From Desulfococcus sp. (GTDB lineage Bacteria; Desulfobacterota; Desulfobacteria; Desulfobacterales; Desulfosalsimonadaceae), in contig JAHECJ010000004.1 of NCBI GenBank assembly GCA_024641805.1, positions 1 to 21,772 of the forward strand: a DNA stretch of 21,772 bases, written 5' to 3'. Positions 1 through 8,522 of the stretch are shown here, piece by piece. Each line of letters starts with the position of its first letter. The stretch's first letter is position 1. The notes under the pieces were generated by a model. That model was not told the DNA's origin, did not search any database, and saw only the letters and a list, made by a program, of their open reading frames with translations. A program made the translations under genes and the position numbers.

Positions 1-1257
1 TTCTTTGGCGGGCAAAACTTTTTCAATCGCCCGCCTGGCCAGTGTCCCATGACCGACATCCCTTCGGCTCGGGCCGCCGGGACGTCGGACTTCACCGACG
101 GAAAACGGCGGGAAATTATAGTGGAGCATGAACGGACGGCTTTCTTCGCCGCTTAAAGTCTCTATTCGCTGTTCATCCGGTCCGGAACCGAGTGTCAACA
201 CGCCCAGCACCTGGGTTTCGCCCCGTGTAAAAAGAGAGCTGCCGTGAACCCGGGGCAAGAGTCCCACTTCACATTTGATCGGCCGGACTTCGTCAAAGGC
301 GCGATTATCGATCCGGCGGCCTTGTTTAAGAATCATCTCCCGGCAGATATTTTTTTCCAGATCTTTGAAAATCCCGTACACTTCGCTTTTTCGATCCGCG
401 TATTCTTCGCCCAGGCTTTTAAAAATCTCGGCTTTGAGTTCGGAAAGTTTGTTGCCGCGGTTTACTTTTCCGGGAATCGTTACGGCTTCTGCAATTTTCT
501 GGCTGGCGGCCGCCGCAACTTTTTCAGCCAGGGCAGCATCTTTTTCTTTGGGTACGAACGGGCGTTTTTCAACCCCGACACTTGTGATCAGCTTTTCCTG
601 GAGTTCGATAATCGGTTGCAGCTGCTCGTGACCGAAATAAATGGCTTCCAGCATTTCCGCTTCGCTGACGATTTTACCGCCGCCTTCGACCATGATGATC
701 CCGGTTTTTGACCCCGCGACAATGACACTGATATCAGAGACTTTACGTTCTTCAATGGTCGGGTTGGCCACCAGTTTGCCGTCAACTCGGCCCACGCGGA
801 CGCAAGCGACCGGTCCCTCAAACGGTATGTCGGAAATCATCAGTGCCGCGGACGCACCGTTTAAGGCAAGGATATCCGGATCATTGACTTTGTCCATGGA
901 CAAAACCGTCACGATCACCTGGGTTTCAAAGGCATAGCCTTTAGGGAACAGCGGTCGAATAGGCCGGTCGGTCAGGCGGGCCGTGAGGGTCTCTTTGTCG
1001 CTGGGCCGGCCGATTTCGCGTCGGAAATAGTTTCCGGGAATACGCCCTGCGGCGTAAATCTTTTCCTGATATTCGACTGAAAGCGGCAAAAAATCGACAT
1101 CCGGCCGCTCATCTTTTGAAGAAACCACTGTTACGAGAACAATGGTTTCACCATATTGAACCATTACCGCGCCGGATGCCTGCCGGGCAACCTTTCCGGT
1201 TTGAATACTAAGTGTTTCTCCCCCGATTTCCGTACTGAAAGAAATTTCCATTGTCAT
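1..1257 (-). CDS. pnp: Polyribonucleotide nucleotidyltransferase (PNPase), N-terminal 419 residues; cut by left edge
   Basis: Phosphorolytic 3'-5' exoribonuclease of RNA decay, normally a trimer of about 700 residues and often part of the degradosome. The reading frame is open from the start to base 1, so about the first 60% is present: the first RNase PH domain (roughly residues 1-145), the helical linker, and the beginning of the catalytic second RNase PH domain (GRRIDNR, then LTRGETQVL and GEVRRPGGPSRRDVGHG). The KH and S1 domains lie outside the window. I chose the ATG at 1257 because AGGAG sits 6 nt before it; an in-frame ATG at 1251 is less well placed. It follows rpsO after 143 nt that can form a long stem-loop, as in E. 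coli, where RNase III cutting in this leader mediates autoregulation. The family call is certain. Confidence 0.97.
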   Translation of the reverse strand, partial: MTMEISFSTEIGGETLSIQTGKVARQASGAVMVQYGETIVLVTVVSSKDERPDVDFLPLSVEYQEKIYAAGRIPGNYFRREIGRPSDKETLTARLTDRPIRPLFPKGYAFETQVIVTVLSMDKVNDPDILALNGASAALMISDIPFEGPVACVRVGRVDGKLVANPTIEERKVSDISVIVAGSKTGIIMVEGGGKIVSEAEMLEAIYFGHEQLQPIIELQEKLITSVGVEKRPFVPKEKDAALAEKVAAAASQKIAEAVTIPGKVNRGNKLSELKAEIFKSLGEEYADRKSEVYGIFKDLEKNICREMILKQGRRIDNRAFDEVRPIKCEVGLLPRVHGSSLFTRGETQVLGVLTLGSGPDEQRIETLSGEESRPFMLHYNFPPFSVGEVRRPGGPSRRDVGHGTLARRAIEKVLPAKE

Positions 1258-1277
1258 TTAATCTCCTGATAACAAGC

Positions 1278-1355
1278 CGACGTTCAAAAGTCCCAGGCAA
1301 AAGTCTAAGCTTAAGGAACCGCCTGAATGGGTATTTGTGTAGCCCTCAAACGTCG
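1278..1355 (-). promoter_or_regulatory. Long stem-loop between rpsO and pnp (candidate RNase III/autoregulatory leader)
   Basis: CGACGTT at 1278-1284 pairs exactly with AACGTCG at 1349-1355. Inside it CAGGC (1294-1298) pairs with GCCTG (1321-1325), giving a nested stem. The element occupies most of the rpsO-pnp gap, where E. coli has a double-stranded leader cut by RNase III and then by PNPase itself. The pairing is visible in the sequence; the function is inferred from position. Confidence 0.35.
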
Positions 1356-1400
1356 ATATGCTGGATATAAAGATACACATCATTTCAAGGGGATATTTAT

Positions 1401-1670
1401 TTATCGCCGCAAGCCAAGCTCTTTGATAATCGACCGGTAACGGTGGATATCTTTGTTTTTGACATAATTTAACAGTCTACGGCGCTTGCCGACCATGACG
1501 AGCAGACCTCTTCTTGAGTGATGGTCTTTGTTGTGAATTTTTAAATGCTCGGTCAGGTGCACGATCCGGTCTGTTAAAAGGGCAATCTGAACTTCCGGTG
1601 ATCCGGTGTCAGATTCGTGGAGCTTGAATCGGTTAATGGTTTCATTTTTCTTTTGCGCTGGGATATTCAC
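1401..1670 (-). CDS. rpsO: 30S ribosomal protein S15
   Basis: Primary 16S rRNA-binding protein of the small-subunit platform. The protein is 89 residues, the usual S15 length, with the family signatures LHESDTGSPEVQIALLTDRI, HxxDHHSRRGL and the basic GKRRRLLNYVK stretch. The start is GTG at 1670 rather than the ATG at 1685. On the transcript AGGAGG occupies 1681-1676, five bases before the GTG, and the upstream ATG overlaps this SD; using that ATG would add five non-family residues. The gene lies 51 nt after truB and before pnp, the standard end of the nusA-infB operon. Identification is certain; the start is very likely. Confidence 0.97.
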   Translation of the reverse strand: MNIPAQKKNETINRFKLHESDTGSPEVQIALLTDRIVHLTEHLKIHNKDHHSRRGLLVMVGKRRRLLNYVKNKDIHRYRSIIKELGLRR

Positions 1671-1721
1671 TGTTTCCTCCTCCATGTGTATATTTCATAT
1701 CTTGAATCGTGTTATATCATA

Positions 1722-2648
1722 TTATGGATTGTGAAAAACACAACAATAATTATACCGGTCCGCCGTTTCATCAGGGCTCACTACTGCAAGGAGCTGATTT
1801 TTATTATCAATAATCTTGAGGAGCCGACTGCCGGCATTTCCGATGTCTACTTTCAAATCGGTTAATGCGATGGTTTTTCCGTACTTTATCTTTTCCGTTA
1901 AATCATTATCGGCGAGATATGGCATCATCCCGTAAAGGGCATCCGACATGGGGACGAGTCTGTTGGCTATCGTCTCCATTGTCGGTTGTGATTCGATATC
2001 CGAAAGAGGTATCGCATCATGAATGCTGAATCCGCCGCATTCGATCCGTTTGAGCATTTTCAGATGACCGCCGCATCCAAGCGTATTCCCGATATCAGCG
2101 CACAGAGTGCGAATATACGTTCCGGAGGAGCATTCCGTTTCAAACCGGATTTCCGGTAAATTTATATCAGTAATCTTAATGAATGATATAAATACTTTCC
2201 GGGGCGGTTTGACGACAGGTGCACCCTTTCTCGCATATTTATACAGTGGTACGCCATTGTGTTTCAGCGCTGAATACGCCGGGGGCGTCTGATAAACTTC
2301 ACCCTCAAACTGTTGACATGCTGAACGAACAGCATGCTCCGTTACCGCGTCGATCGGGCGGGTCGACAGAATACTTCCGGTGGCGTCCAAAGTATCTGTT
2401 TCCACGCCTAATCTTAAAACCGCTGCATATTTCTTCGGGCTGGCAAGAAAAAACCGGGACAGGCGAGTGGCCCGATTGATTGTGCAGATCATCACGCCGG
2501 TTGCCATAGGATCAAGCGTTCCGGTGTGGCCGATTTTGTTTATGCCTGAAATTTTTTTGATCCGGCTGATGACTCTTGCCGAAGTCATATCCTGCGGTTT
2601 ATCAACGATCAAAATTCCACTGACTTCATTTACTGTTTTCTGCAACAT
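1722..2648 (-). CDS. truB: tRNA pseudouridine(55) synthase TruB
   Basis: Isomerises U55 in the T-loop of tRNAs to pseudouridine. The 308-residue protein starts with the family's GILIVDKPQDMTS segment, followed by the catalytic motif GHTGTLDPMATG, in which D46 is the expected nucleophile. Further family blocks are KKYAAVLRLGVETDTLDATG, TPPAYSALKHNG and GTYIRTLCADIG. The C-terminal 70 or so residues are more diverged, as usual. The ATG at 2648 fits the family N-terminus, but its SD is weak (AAAGAT). It sits 39 nt after nrnA, so translation may rely on re-initiation from upstream. The neighbours nrnA and rpsO are the usual ones. Confidence 0.97.
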   Translation of the reverse strand: MLQKTVNEVSGILIVDKPQDMTSARVISRIKKISGINKIGHTGTLDPMATGVMICTINRATRLSRFFLASPKKYAAVLRLGVETDTLDATGSILSTRPIDAVTEHAVRSACQQFEGEVYQTPPAYSALKHNGVPLYKYARKGAPVVKPPRKVFISFIKITDINLPEIRFETECSSGTYIRTLCADIGNTLGCGGHLKMLKRIECGGFSIHDAIPLSDIESQPTMETIANRLVPMSDALYGMMPYLADNDLTEKIKYGKTIALTDLKVDIGNAGSRLLKIIDNKNQLLAVVSPDETADRYNYCCVFHNP

Positions 2649-2687
2649 TATCTTTTTATTAATGGATAAACGGCCCTCCCGGTGCGA

Positions 2688-3665
2688 TTATAGATTTTCC
2701 GAAAAATAAAAAATCGTTCGTTTTAAATCCGGCAGGGTTGCCTGAACATCAAAGCCGGCCGCATTGTGGTGCCCGCCGCCGCCGAAAGAGGTGGCGATTG
2801 CCGCTACATTTACCGCCCCATCCGACCGGAGACTGACATGAAAATCGCTTCCGTATTTTCTTCCCGGCTGGCGTTTTTTTTCAAACAACAGGGCGGCCAG
2901 CTTGACGTTTTCGATCTGCTTGGCATAGTTGATCAGGCCGCTGACATCGGCAAGCATGGTTCCGGTTGTCTGAAGCATGTTCTGGGTGAGTGTCATAATC
3001 GAAAGTTTGCCGTTATGGGACAGTTCGATGGAATCAAACAGCATATTCATCAGTTTAATCCGGTTTAATGAAATTGTCTCATATACATGGTGGGCCACTT
3101 TATGGGGATTGGCGCCCAATAAAACCATTTGATGGGATATTTCAAAAGCCTCAGGAGTCGTATTGGCGAATCTGAAAGAACCGGTGTCTGCCATAATTCC
3201 CGTATAAATGGAGTAGGCCATCCCTTTGTCGATCACGACATTATCCATTGCTTCGATCAGTCGGTAAACCATTTCGGATGTGGAGGACGCTTTCGGGTCA
3301 ATATACTGCAGATGACCGAAACGGGTATTGGTAGTGTGGTGATCAATATTGATAATAGTAGGAATTTTGGTCACATCGGTGGCGCCTTCGCCGATCCGGT
3401 GAAGATCGGAGCAGTCCAGTATGATTGCGGTATCATACTCGGAAATATCACCGGCCGTCCGGTTGATCAGGTGGAGGGACGGCAGAAATTGATAGACCGC
3501 CGGTATGGGACTTTCATTGAAGACCCTGATTTTTTTTTTCGATTCCTGAAGTGCAAGCCCCAGGGCGATCAGTGATCCGATGGCATCTCCGTCCGGATGA
3601 ATATGTGACGCAAGCAGAATGCGATTACTCTTTTTCAGGTGGTTGATTATTTGTGTTATACTCAT
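2688..3665 (-). CDS. nrnA: DHH/DHHA1 phosphoesterase, NrnA-like oligoribonuclease/pAp phosphatase
   Basis: Members of this family degrade 2-5 nt RNA fragments and dephosphorylate pAp. The 325-residue protein has the complete DHH metal site: HIHPDGD at 21-27, D84 in ILDCSD, DHH at 108-110 and D160 in MADTG. The DHHA1 substrate-binding domain follows, with GGGGHHNAAGF at about 295-305. The start ATG overlaps the end of rbfA by 41 nt in another frame and has no clear SD, so translation is probably coupled to rbfA. The N-terminus fits the family and I see no better start. It sits in the rbfA-nrnA-truB order seen in many non-enteric bacteria. The exact substrate preference (nanoRNA, pAp or both) cannot be read from sequence. 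Confidence 0.93.
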   Translation of the reverse strand: MSITQIINHLKKSNRILLASHIHPDGDAIGSLIALGLALQESKKKIRVFNESPIPAVYQFLPSLHLINRTAGDISEYDTAIILDCSDLHRIGEGATDVTKIPTIINIDHHTTNTRFGHLQYIDPKASSTSEMVYRLIEAMDNVVIDKGMAYSIYTGIMADTGSFRFANTTPEAFEISHQMVLLGANPHKVAHHVYETISLNRIKLMNMLFDSIELSHNGKLSIMTLTQNMLQTTGTMLADVSGLINYAKQIENVKLAALLFEKKRQPGRKYGSDFHVSLRSDGAVNVAAIATSFGGGGHHNAAGFDVQATLPDLKRTIFYFSENL

Positions 3666-4011
3666 TTTTTATTTTTTTTAGTACGGAATTCATATGGAAT
3701 CCATAATCGATTGAATCGTCATAATAAAATTGAAACTCAGGCATATATCGCAGTTTTAGTTCCTGTGCAAGACTATATTTGATAAACCCTTTTGCTTTTT
3801 TAAACCCCGCAAAAGCCTCTTCCTTGGTTGAGGCACGATCGGAAATCACAAAGTATATTTTTGCCTGTTTCAGATCCGACGACACCTTGACACCGGTAAT
3901 GCTGACCGATTCCAGGCGGGGGTCGCTGATCGATTTTTTCAGCAGCAGAGACAGGGATTCATGGATTAATCCGGCGACTCTGTCTGCCCTGGCAAAGGGT
4001 TTTGTGTTCAT
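3625..4011 (-). CDS. rbfA: 30S ribosome-binding factor RbfA
   Basis: Late 30S assembly factor with a KH-like fold that binds near the 16S 5' helix. The 128-residue protein shows the family N-terminus (ARADRVAGLIHESLSLLLKK), the ISDPRLESVSITGVKVSSDL block and the RYMPEFQFYYDDSIDYG segment. The start ATG overlaps the stop of ylxP by 4 nt (ATGA), and its own 3' end overlaps nrnA by 41 nt, so three genes are chained by overlap. Its place downstream of infB is conserved across bacteria. Confidence 0.95.
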   Translation of the reverse strand: MNTKPFARADRVAGLIHESLSLLLKKSISDPRLESVSITGVKVSSDLKQAKIYFVISDRASTKEEAFAGFKKAKGFIKYSLAQELKLRYMPEFQFYYDDSIDYGFHMNSVLKKIKNEYNTNNQPPEKE

Positions 4012-4295
4012 AAACTGATGATCTCCATATCCGTATCGGTAATTTCCGCCAATTGAAGATTTTCTATAAATTCAAAAATCTTATCAATTTTTGAATTCAG
4101 CAGCCGGCGGTCATTTCCCACGATCGCAAATCCGATTTGCGCACGCTGATGAATATCGTTTAAATCGACTTCGGCAATTGAAACGTTAAACGTATTCCGG
4201 GTTCGGGCAATAATTGATTTGACAACCTTCCGTTTGCCTTTCAATGAGTGGCAAAACGCCAGCCTGAATCCTATTTTCCCAACTCCGATTACCAT
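4008..4295 (-). CDS. DUF503 / YlxP-like small protein
   Basis: A 95-residue protein of the DUF503 family. Recognisable features are the HSLKGKRKVVKSI segment, SIAEVDLNDIHQRAQIGFAIVGND, and a C-terminal helix carrying LNSKIDKIFEFIE. The family's biochemical role is not settled; its constant place between infB and rbfA and its link with ribosome maturation in Firmicutes suggest a ribosome-assembly role. It overlaps rbfA by 4 nt and follows infB after 47 nt. I see no signal peptide or membrane segment. No strong SD precedes the ATG. Confidence 0.88.
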   Translation of the reverse strand: MVIGVGKIGFRLAFCHSLKGKRKVVKSIIARTRNTFNVSIAEVDLNDIHQRAQIGFAIVGNDRRLLNSKIDKIFEFIENLQLAEITDTDMEIISL

Positions 4296-4342
4296 ATAAT
4301 ATTGTCATTCTAATTATATAATAAAGTCAGATCGGCATTTTT

Positions 4343-7096
4343 CTATACCGGCATGGACGGCTTGACCTCTTCCAGATGATAGCACTCAATCAAATCGCCG
4401 ATTTTAATGTCATTGAAATTTTCAATGCGGATACCGCATTCATAATTCTGAGTGACTTCCTTGACGTCATCTTTAAACCGTCTTAAAGTGGCAATTTTCC
4501 CGTCATAGGTGACAATGCCGTCTCTGATGAGTCTAACCTGGGCACCTCGCTGGATCTTGCCGTTGGTTACATAACATCCTGCGATTGTCCCGACGCTGGG
4601 CACATGGAATGTCTCCCGGACTTCCGCCTCGCCCAGAACTTTTTCTTCAAATTTTGCGTCCATCATGCCGACCACAGCGTCTTTGATATCCTTGATGGCA
4701 TTGTAGATGATGTCATAGTAGCGGATATCGACATTCTCCTCTTCGGCGATGAGGGCCACCTTGGCCGTCGGACGGACATTAAAGCCTAAAATGATGGCGT
4801 TGGAAACAGCGGCCAGAGATATATCCGATTCACGGATCGGGCCGACAGCCGAATGAATGACACCGATTTTCACTTCATCGATGGACAATTTGGTCAGCGA
4901 ATCCGTGATGGCCTCGATGGAGCCCTGAACATCCGCCTTGATGATGATATTCAGGTCTTTCACTTCGCCTTCCATTAATTTTTCATACAATTTTTCAAGG
5001 CTCATCCGGCTGGTCCGGGCGAGTTCCTTGGCGCGCTGCTTTTGAAGCCGATGTTCACTGACCTGCTTGGCGTCCTTTTCAGCCGCCAGGACGTTGAGTT
5101 CATTGCCTGCCATGGGAACGCCGGATAATCCGACGATTTCAACGGGCATGGACGGGCCGGCTTCTTTGATCTGCATGCCCATATCATCAAACAGCATCCG
5201 GATTTTTCCATAATACATACCGCAAACAACTGCGTCCCCGACGTGAAGCGTTCCTTCTTTGATCAAAACGGTTGCCACGGCGCCTCTTCCGGTATCGAGT
5301 CTGGATTCAATAATGTGTCCGTATGCGGGTTTATTCGGATTCGCTTTGAGTTCGAGGACTTCAGATTGAAGCAGGATCATCTCCAGCAGATCCTGAATCC
5401 CGATTTGCTGTTTTGCGGAAACATTAACGAAAATGGTTTCACCACCCCAGTCTTCCGGGGCCAGTCCTTTCTCAGCCAGTTCCCGCTTAATCCGTTCCGG
5501 GTCTGCGTCCGGTTTATCGATTTTGTTCACTGCAACAATAATCGGAACATTGGCGGCTTTCGCGTGGTTGATGGCCTCAACAGTCTGAGGCATAACGCCA
5601 TCATCCGCAGCCACAACCAGAACTACAATATCGGTTACGTGGGCACCTCGCGAACGCATGGCGGTGAATGCTTCATGGCCCGGTGTGTCTAAAAAGACGA
5701 TTTCTCCGGACTCGTGTTTGACGTGATAAGCGCCGATATGCTGGGTAATGCCGCCAGCTTCGAATTCGGTGATTTTTGACCGGCGGATAACGTCCAGAAG
5801 AGATGTTTTCCCATGGTCGACATGGCCCATGATTGTGACAACCGGCGGGCGGTGAACCATTTGAGAAGGATCATCCACTTCCGTTTTTATGACGGTTTCT
5901 TCTTCAAATGTCGCTTTTTCAAGCTCAAACCCGAATTCCGTTGCGACCAGGCAGGCGGTTTCAAAATCGATGGTCTGGTTGACTGTGACCATCATTCCCA
6001 ATCCCATCAGTTTGGCGATCAGTTCATTGGCTTTAATCCCCATTCGTTTTCCGAGATCCGCCAGTACAATCGTGTCATCAATCTTAATCCGCCGTTTAAT
6101 GGCTTTGGGGACGGTGATGAGCGTTTTCTGACCGCCGGCCGCAGGTGTGGGTTTAAATTTTTTCCGGCCTTTCCTGGCTCGGCCAAAGCTTTTATCGTAA
6201 AGCGCTGACCCTTCAACCACTTCCTTCCGTTTCACGGCGGCTTTCATTTTTTTAGGTTTTTTAACCTCATCTTCAAGTTCATCTTCATCCCTTTTTTTGC
6301 GGACTTTCTTTTTTGCCCCCGGTTCGACCAATTTTTCCGGAACAGGTGGTTCCACTTGATCCGGTTCTATGACCGGTGTTCTTTTTTTCATTTCCTTGAC
6401 GAATTTTTTCGCTGGTTTCGGTTCACCCTGGGGTGCTGGTGCAGGTTCTGCTCTTTCCGGCGCAACCGGCTCTTTCGGCAGACTGATGATTTTAGCCGGC
6501 GTCCCTTTTTTGGCCTTGCGTTTCAGCGTCGGCTTAACCATTTGTTTTTCTTCTATTTCAGGCGTTGACTCATCAAGAGCTTCGGATTTTTCCGGTTCCG
6601 CTTCTGCTTCCGGTTCCGCCTTGACTTCTTCCGCAGCCGCTTCCACCGAGATCTCTTTTTCCGGCGCAGGCGGGGCAGTCGGTTCAGGAACAGTATCGAT
6701 CGCTTTTTCAGTTTCAACAGGTGCGGGTTCGGATTTTTCTTCTAAAATTTCAGCTGGTTTTAATTCAGCTTCTTCTTCCGGCGTTTTTTCCTTGATCTGG
6801 GGTTCGACGGCTTCTTCTTCGGAAACCTCCGGTGTTTCAGCGACTTCCGGATCTTCCGTTGGCTGAACAATTTTTTTCCGTCTGCGAATGACGTTGGGCT
6901 TTATCCGTTTGTCTACGACAATTTCCTCGGGTTCTTTTTTCCCGAAGATCTCATTTTTGATTTGGCTGATCACGTCCTCGTCCAGAGATGACATATGGCT
7001 TTTGACTTCAATGCCCATCTCCTCAATTTTATCCAGGAGCGCTTTGTTTTCCAGATTAAGCTCTCTGGCGAGTTCATATACTCTGAGTTTTGCCAT
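4343..7096 (-). CDS. infB: Translation initiation factor IF-2
   Basis: GTPase that delivers fMet-tRNA to the 30S P site and promotes subunit joining. I place the start at the ATG at 7096 (MAKLRVYELA), with GAGGGG just upstream, rather than an ATG eight codons earlier; the product is 917 residues. Order: a first IF2_N domain (about 1-50), a long charged linker rich in Glu, Pro, Ala and Lys (about 55-325), a second IF2_N domain (about 328-390), then the G domain. G1 is GHVDHGKTS at 424-432, G3 is DTPGHEAF near 470, G4 is NKID near 524, and a SAK motif follows. The beta-barrel and C-terminal fMet-tRNA-binding domains are complete to the stop. The long linker is normal for proteobacterial IF-2. 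Confidence 0.98.
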   Translation of the reverse strand: MAKLRVYELARELNLENKALLDKIEEMGIEVKSHMSSLDEDVISQIKNEIFGKKEPEEIVVDKRIKPNVIRRRKKIVQPTEDPEVAETPEVSEEEAVEPQIKEKTPEEEAELKPAEILEEKSEPAPVETEKAIDTVPEPTAPPAPEKEISVEAAAEEVKAEPEAEAEPEKSEALDESTPEIEEKQMVKPTLKRKAKKGTPAKIISLPKEPVAPERAEPAPAPQGEPKPAKKFVKEMKKRTPVIEPDQVEPPVPEKLVEPGAKKKVRKKRDEDELEDEVKKPKKMKAAVKRKEVVEGSALYDKSFGRARKGRKKFKPTPAAGGQKTLITVPKAIKRRIKIDDTIVLADLGKRMGIKANELIAKLMGLGMMVTVNQTIDFETACLVATEFGFELEKATFEEETVIKTEVDDPSQMVHRPPVVTIMGHVDHGKTSLLDVIRRSKITEFEAGGITQHIGAYHVKHESGEIVFLDTPGHEAFTAMRSRGAHVTDIVVLVVAADDGVMPQTVEAINHAKAANVPIIVAVNKIDKPDADPERIKRELAEKGLAPEDWGGETIFVNVSAKQQIGIQDLLEMILLQSEVLELKANPNKPAYGHIIESRLDTGRGAVATVLIKEGTLHVGDAVVCGMYYGKIRMLFDDMGMQIKEAGPSMPVEIVGLSGVPMAGNELNVLAAEKDAKQVSEHRLQKQRAKELARTSRMSLEKLYEKLMEGEVKDLNIIIKADVQGSIEAITDSLTKLSIDEVKIGVIHSAVGPIRESDISLAAVSNAIILGFNVRPTAKVALIAEEENVDIRYYDIIYNAIKDIKDAVVGMMDAKFEEKVLGEAEVRETFHVPSVGTIAGCYVTNGKIQRGAQVRLIRDGIVTYDGKIATLRRFKDDVKEVTQNYECGIRIENFNDIKIGDLIECYHLEEVKPSMPV

Positions 7097-7178
7097 CCAT
7101 CCCCCTCGTTTATCCATCAAAAACCGGGATCGTTTACTTTATGTTTTATTATTAAATTATCTGTTTAATAATATTAAT

Positions 7179-8522
7179 TTATTCCGTAATCTCGTCACTG
7201 TCAGAATCAACCGCAGTTTCATCTGCCGAATCCTCGGCTTCCATGTCTGCGGATTCTTCGCTTACCTCTTGTTCGGGCTTCTTGGCTTCGCTGAGAGCCT
7301 TTTTTGCCTCTGTAATAAGATTTTTAGCGTCTCCTTCCGGAATTCGTGCAATCTCCACAAGTTCCTCAACGGAAACCTTTATGAGGTCTTCAACTGAGAA
7401 AAAGCCGTCCTTAAAAAGGACATCGGCCAATGCTTTGTTCATTCCGGGGAGTTCCATCAGCGAATCCCGTCCCCGTTTGATGCTGTTTTCGTAATCGGTT
7501 ACGTTTTTGACGTCAAGGTTCCATCCGGTGAGTTTGGATGCAAGCCGCACATTCTGACCGCCTCGGCCAATGGCGATTGACTGGGCTTCATCCGGCACAA
7601 CTACTTCCATTCCGTGGTTGACTTCGTCGATAATGACCCTGGAGACTTCCGCCGGCGCCAGCGCATTGCACACAAATTTTGCCGGATCCACATGCCAGGA
7701 AATAATGTCGATCTTTTCACCTTTCAGTTCCTGCACCACGCTCTGGACCCGGTTCCCTTTAACTCCCACGCAGGCACCGATCGGATCAATATCCGGATCA
7801 TTGGAACGTACTGCAATTTTCCCGCGGCTTCCGGGTTCCCGGGCTGCGCCGATAATGCTTACAACCCCTTCATTAATTTCAGGCACTTCCGTCTTAAACA
7901 GATTAATTAAAAAAGCGGGATGCGTTCTTGAAAGCACCACCTGAGGACCTCTGCTTTCTTCAAGTACCTTAACGATATAGGCCCTGAGCCTGTCGCCGCG
8001 TCGGTAACTCTCGCCCGGTATTTGTTCGCGTTTCGGAAGAATCGCTTCAGCCTGCCCCAGGTTGACGATAATTTCATTCCGGGTCGTCCGTTGAACAATC
8101 CCGTTGATGATTTCGCCCTGGCGTTCGATAAAGGAGTTGTATACCGCGTTTCGTTCAGCGATTTTGAGTTTTTGTATGATGACCTGCTTGGCGGATTGGG
8201 CTGCAATTCTGCCGAAAGTCGTGGTATCCATTTTCGTCCCGAGGCTGTCACCGATTTCACATTCCGGATCCAGTTTCTGACCCTCTTTCATGCTGATTTG
8301 AAAGGCCGGTTCAGTAACTTTCTCTACAACCTCTTTGAATTGGAATACCTCAAGTTCGCCGGTTTCTGCATTGTACTGAATTTCAATGTCGATTTTGTTA
8401 CCGAATTTCTTTTTTGCGGCTGAGCGCAGGGCTTCCTCTAACGCCTTCACCAGTACGTTAAATTCAATACCTTTATCCTTGCTAACCTGCTCAATCACAC
8501 GTTTCATGTCTGTTATAAGCAT
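7179..8522 (-). CDS. nusA: Transcription termination/antitermination factor NusA
   Basis: RNA polymerase-associated factor that modulates pausing, intrinsic termination and rRNA antitermination. The 447-residue protein has the N-terminal RNAP-binding domain (about 1-125), an S1 domain (about 130-200, GEIINGIVQRTTRNEIIVNLG) and two KH domains, with GxxG loops GVKG and GRGG. A helix-hairpin-helix stretch (LPGMNKALADVLFKDGFFSVEDL) follows, and the tail of about 40 residues is rich in Glu, Asp and Ser. The start ATG overlaps the end of rimP by 10 nt and has GGAG seven bases upstream. Only one helical repeat follows KH2, unlike the two acidic repeats of E. coli NusA. Confidence 0.97.
   Translation of the reverse strand: MLITDMKRVIEQVSKDKGIEFNVLVKALEEALRSAAKKKFGNKIDIEIQYNAETGELEVFQFKEVVEKVTEPAFQISMKEGQKLDPECEIGDSLGTKMDTTTFGRIAAQSAKQVIIQKLKIAERNAVYNSFIERQGEIINGIVQRTTRNEIIVNLGQAEAILPKREQIPGESYRRGDRLRAYIVKVLEESRGPQVVLSRTHPAFLINLFKTEVPEINEGVVSIIGAAREPGSRGKIAVRSNDPDIDPIGACVGVKGNRVQSVVQELKGEKIDIISWHVDPAKFVCNALAPAEVSRVIIDEVNHGMEVVVPDEAQSIAIGRGGQNVRLASKLTGWNLDVKNVTDYENSIKRGRDSLMELPGMNKALADVLFKDGFFSVEDLIKVSVEELVEIARIPEGDAKNLITEAKKALSEAKKPEQEVSEESADMEAEDSADETAVDSDSDEITE

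Noticed and set aside
244..937. Open frames on the plus strand at the left edge
   Set aside because: They are antisense to pnp, whose frame is clearly coding, and their translations show no recognisable protein features.
5813..6866. Plus-strand open frames opposite infB, one Ser/Gly/Ala-rich
   Set aside because: The composition is the reverse-strand image of the Glu/Pro/Ala linker of IF-2; no start signal or family match.
7097..7120. Eight-residue N-terminal extension of IF-2 (MMDKRGGW)
   Set aside because: The ATG at 7096 has GAGGGG at suitable distance and gives the family N-terminus MAKLRVYELA.
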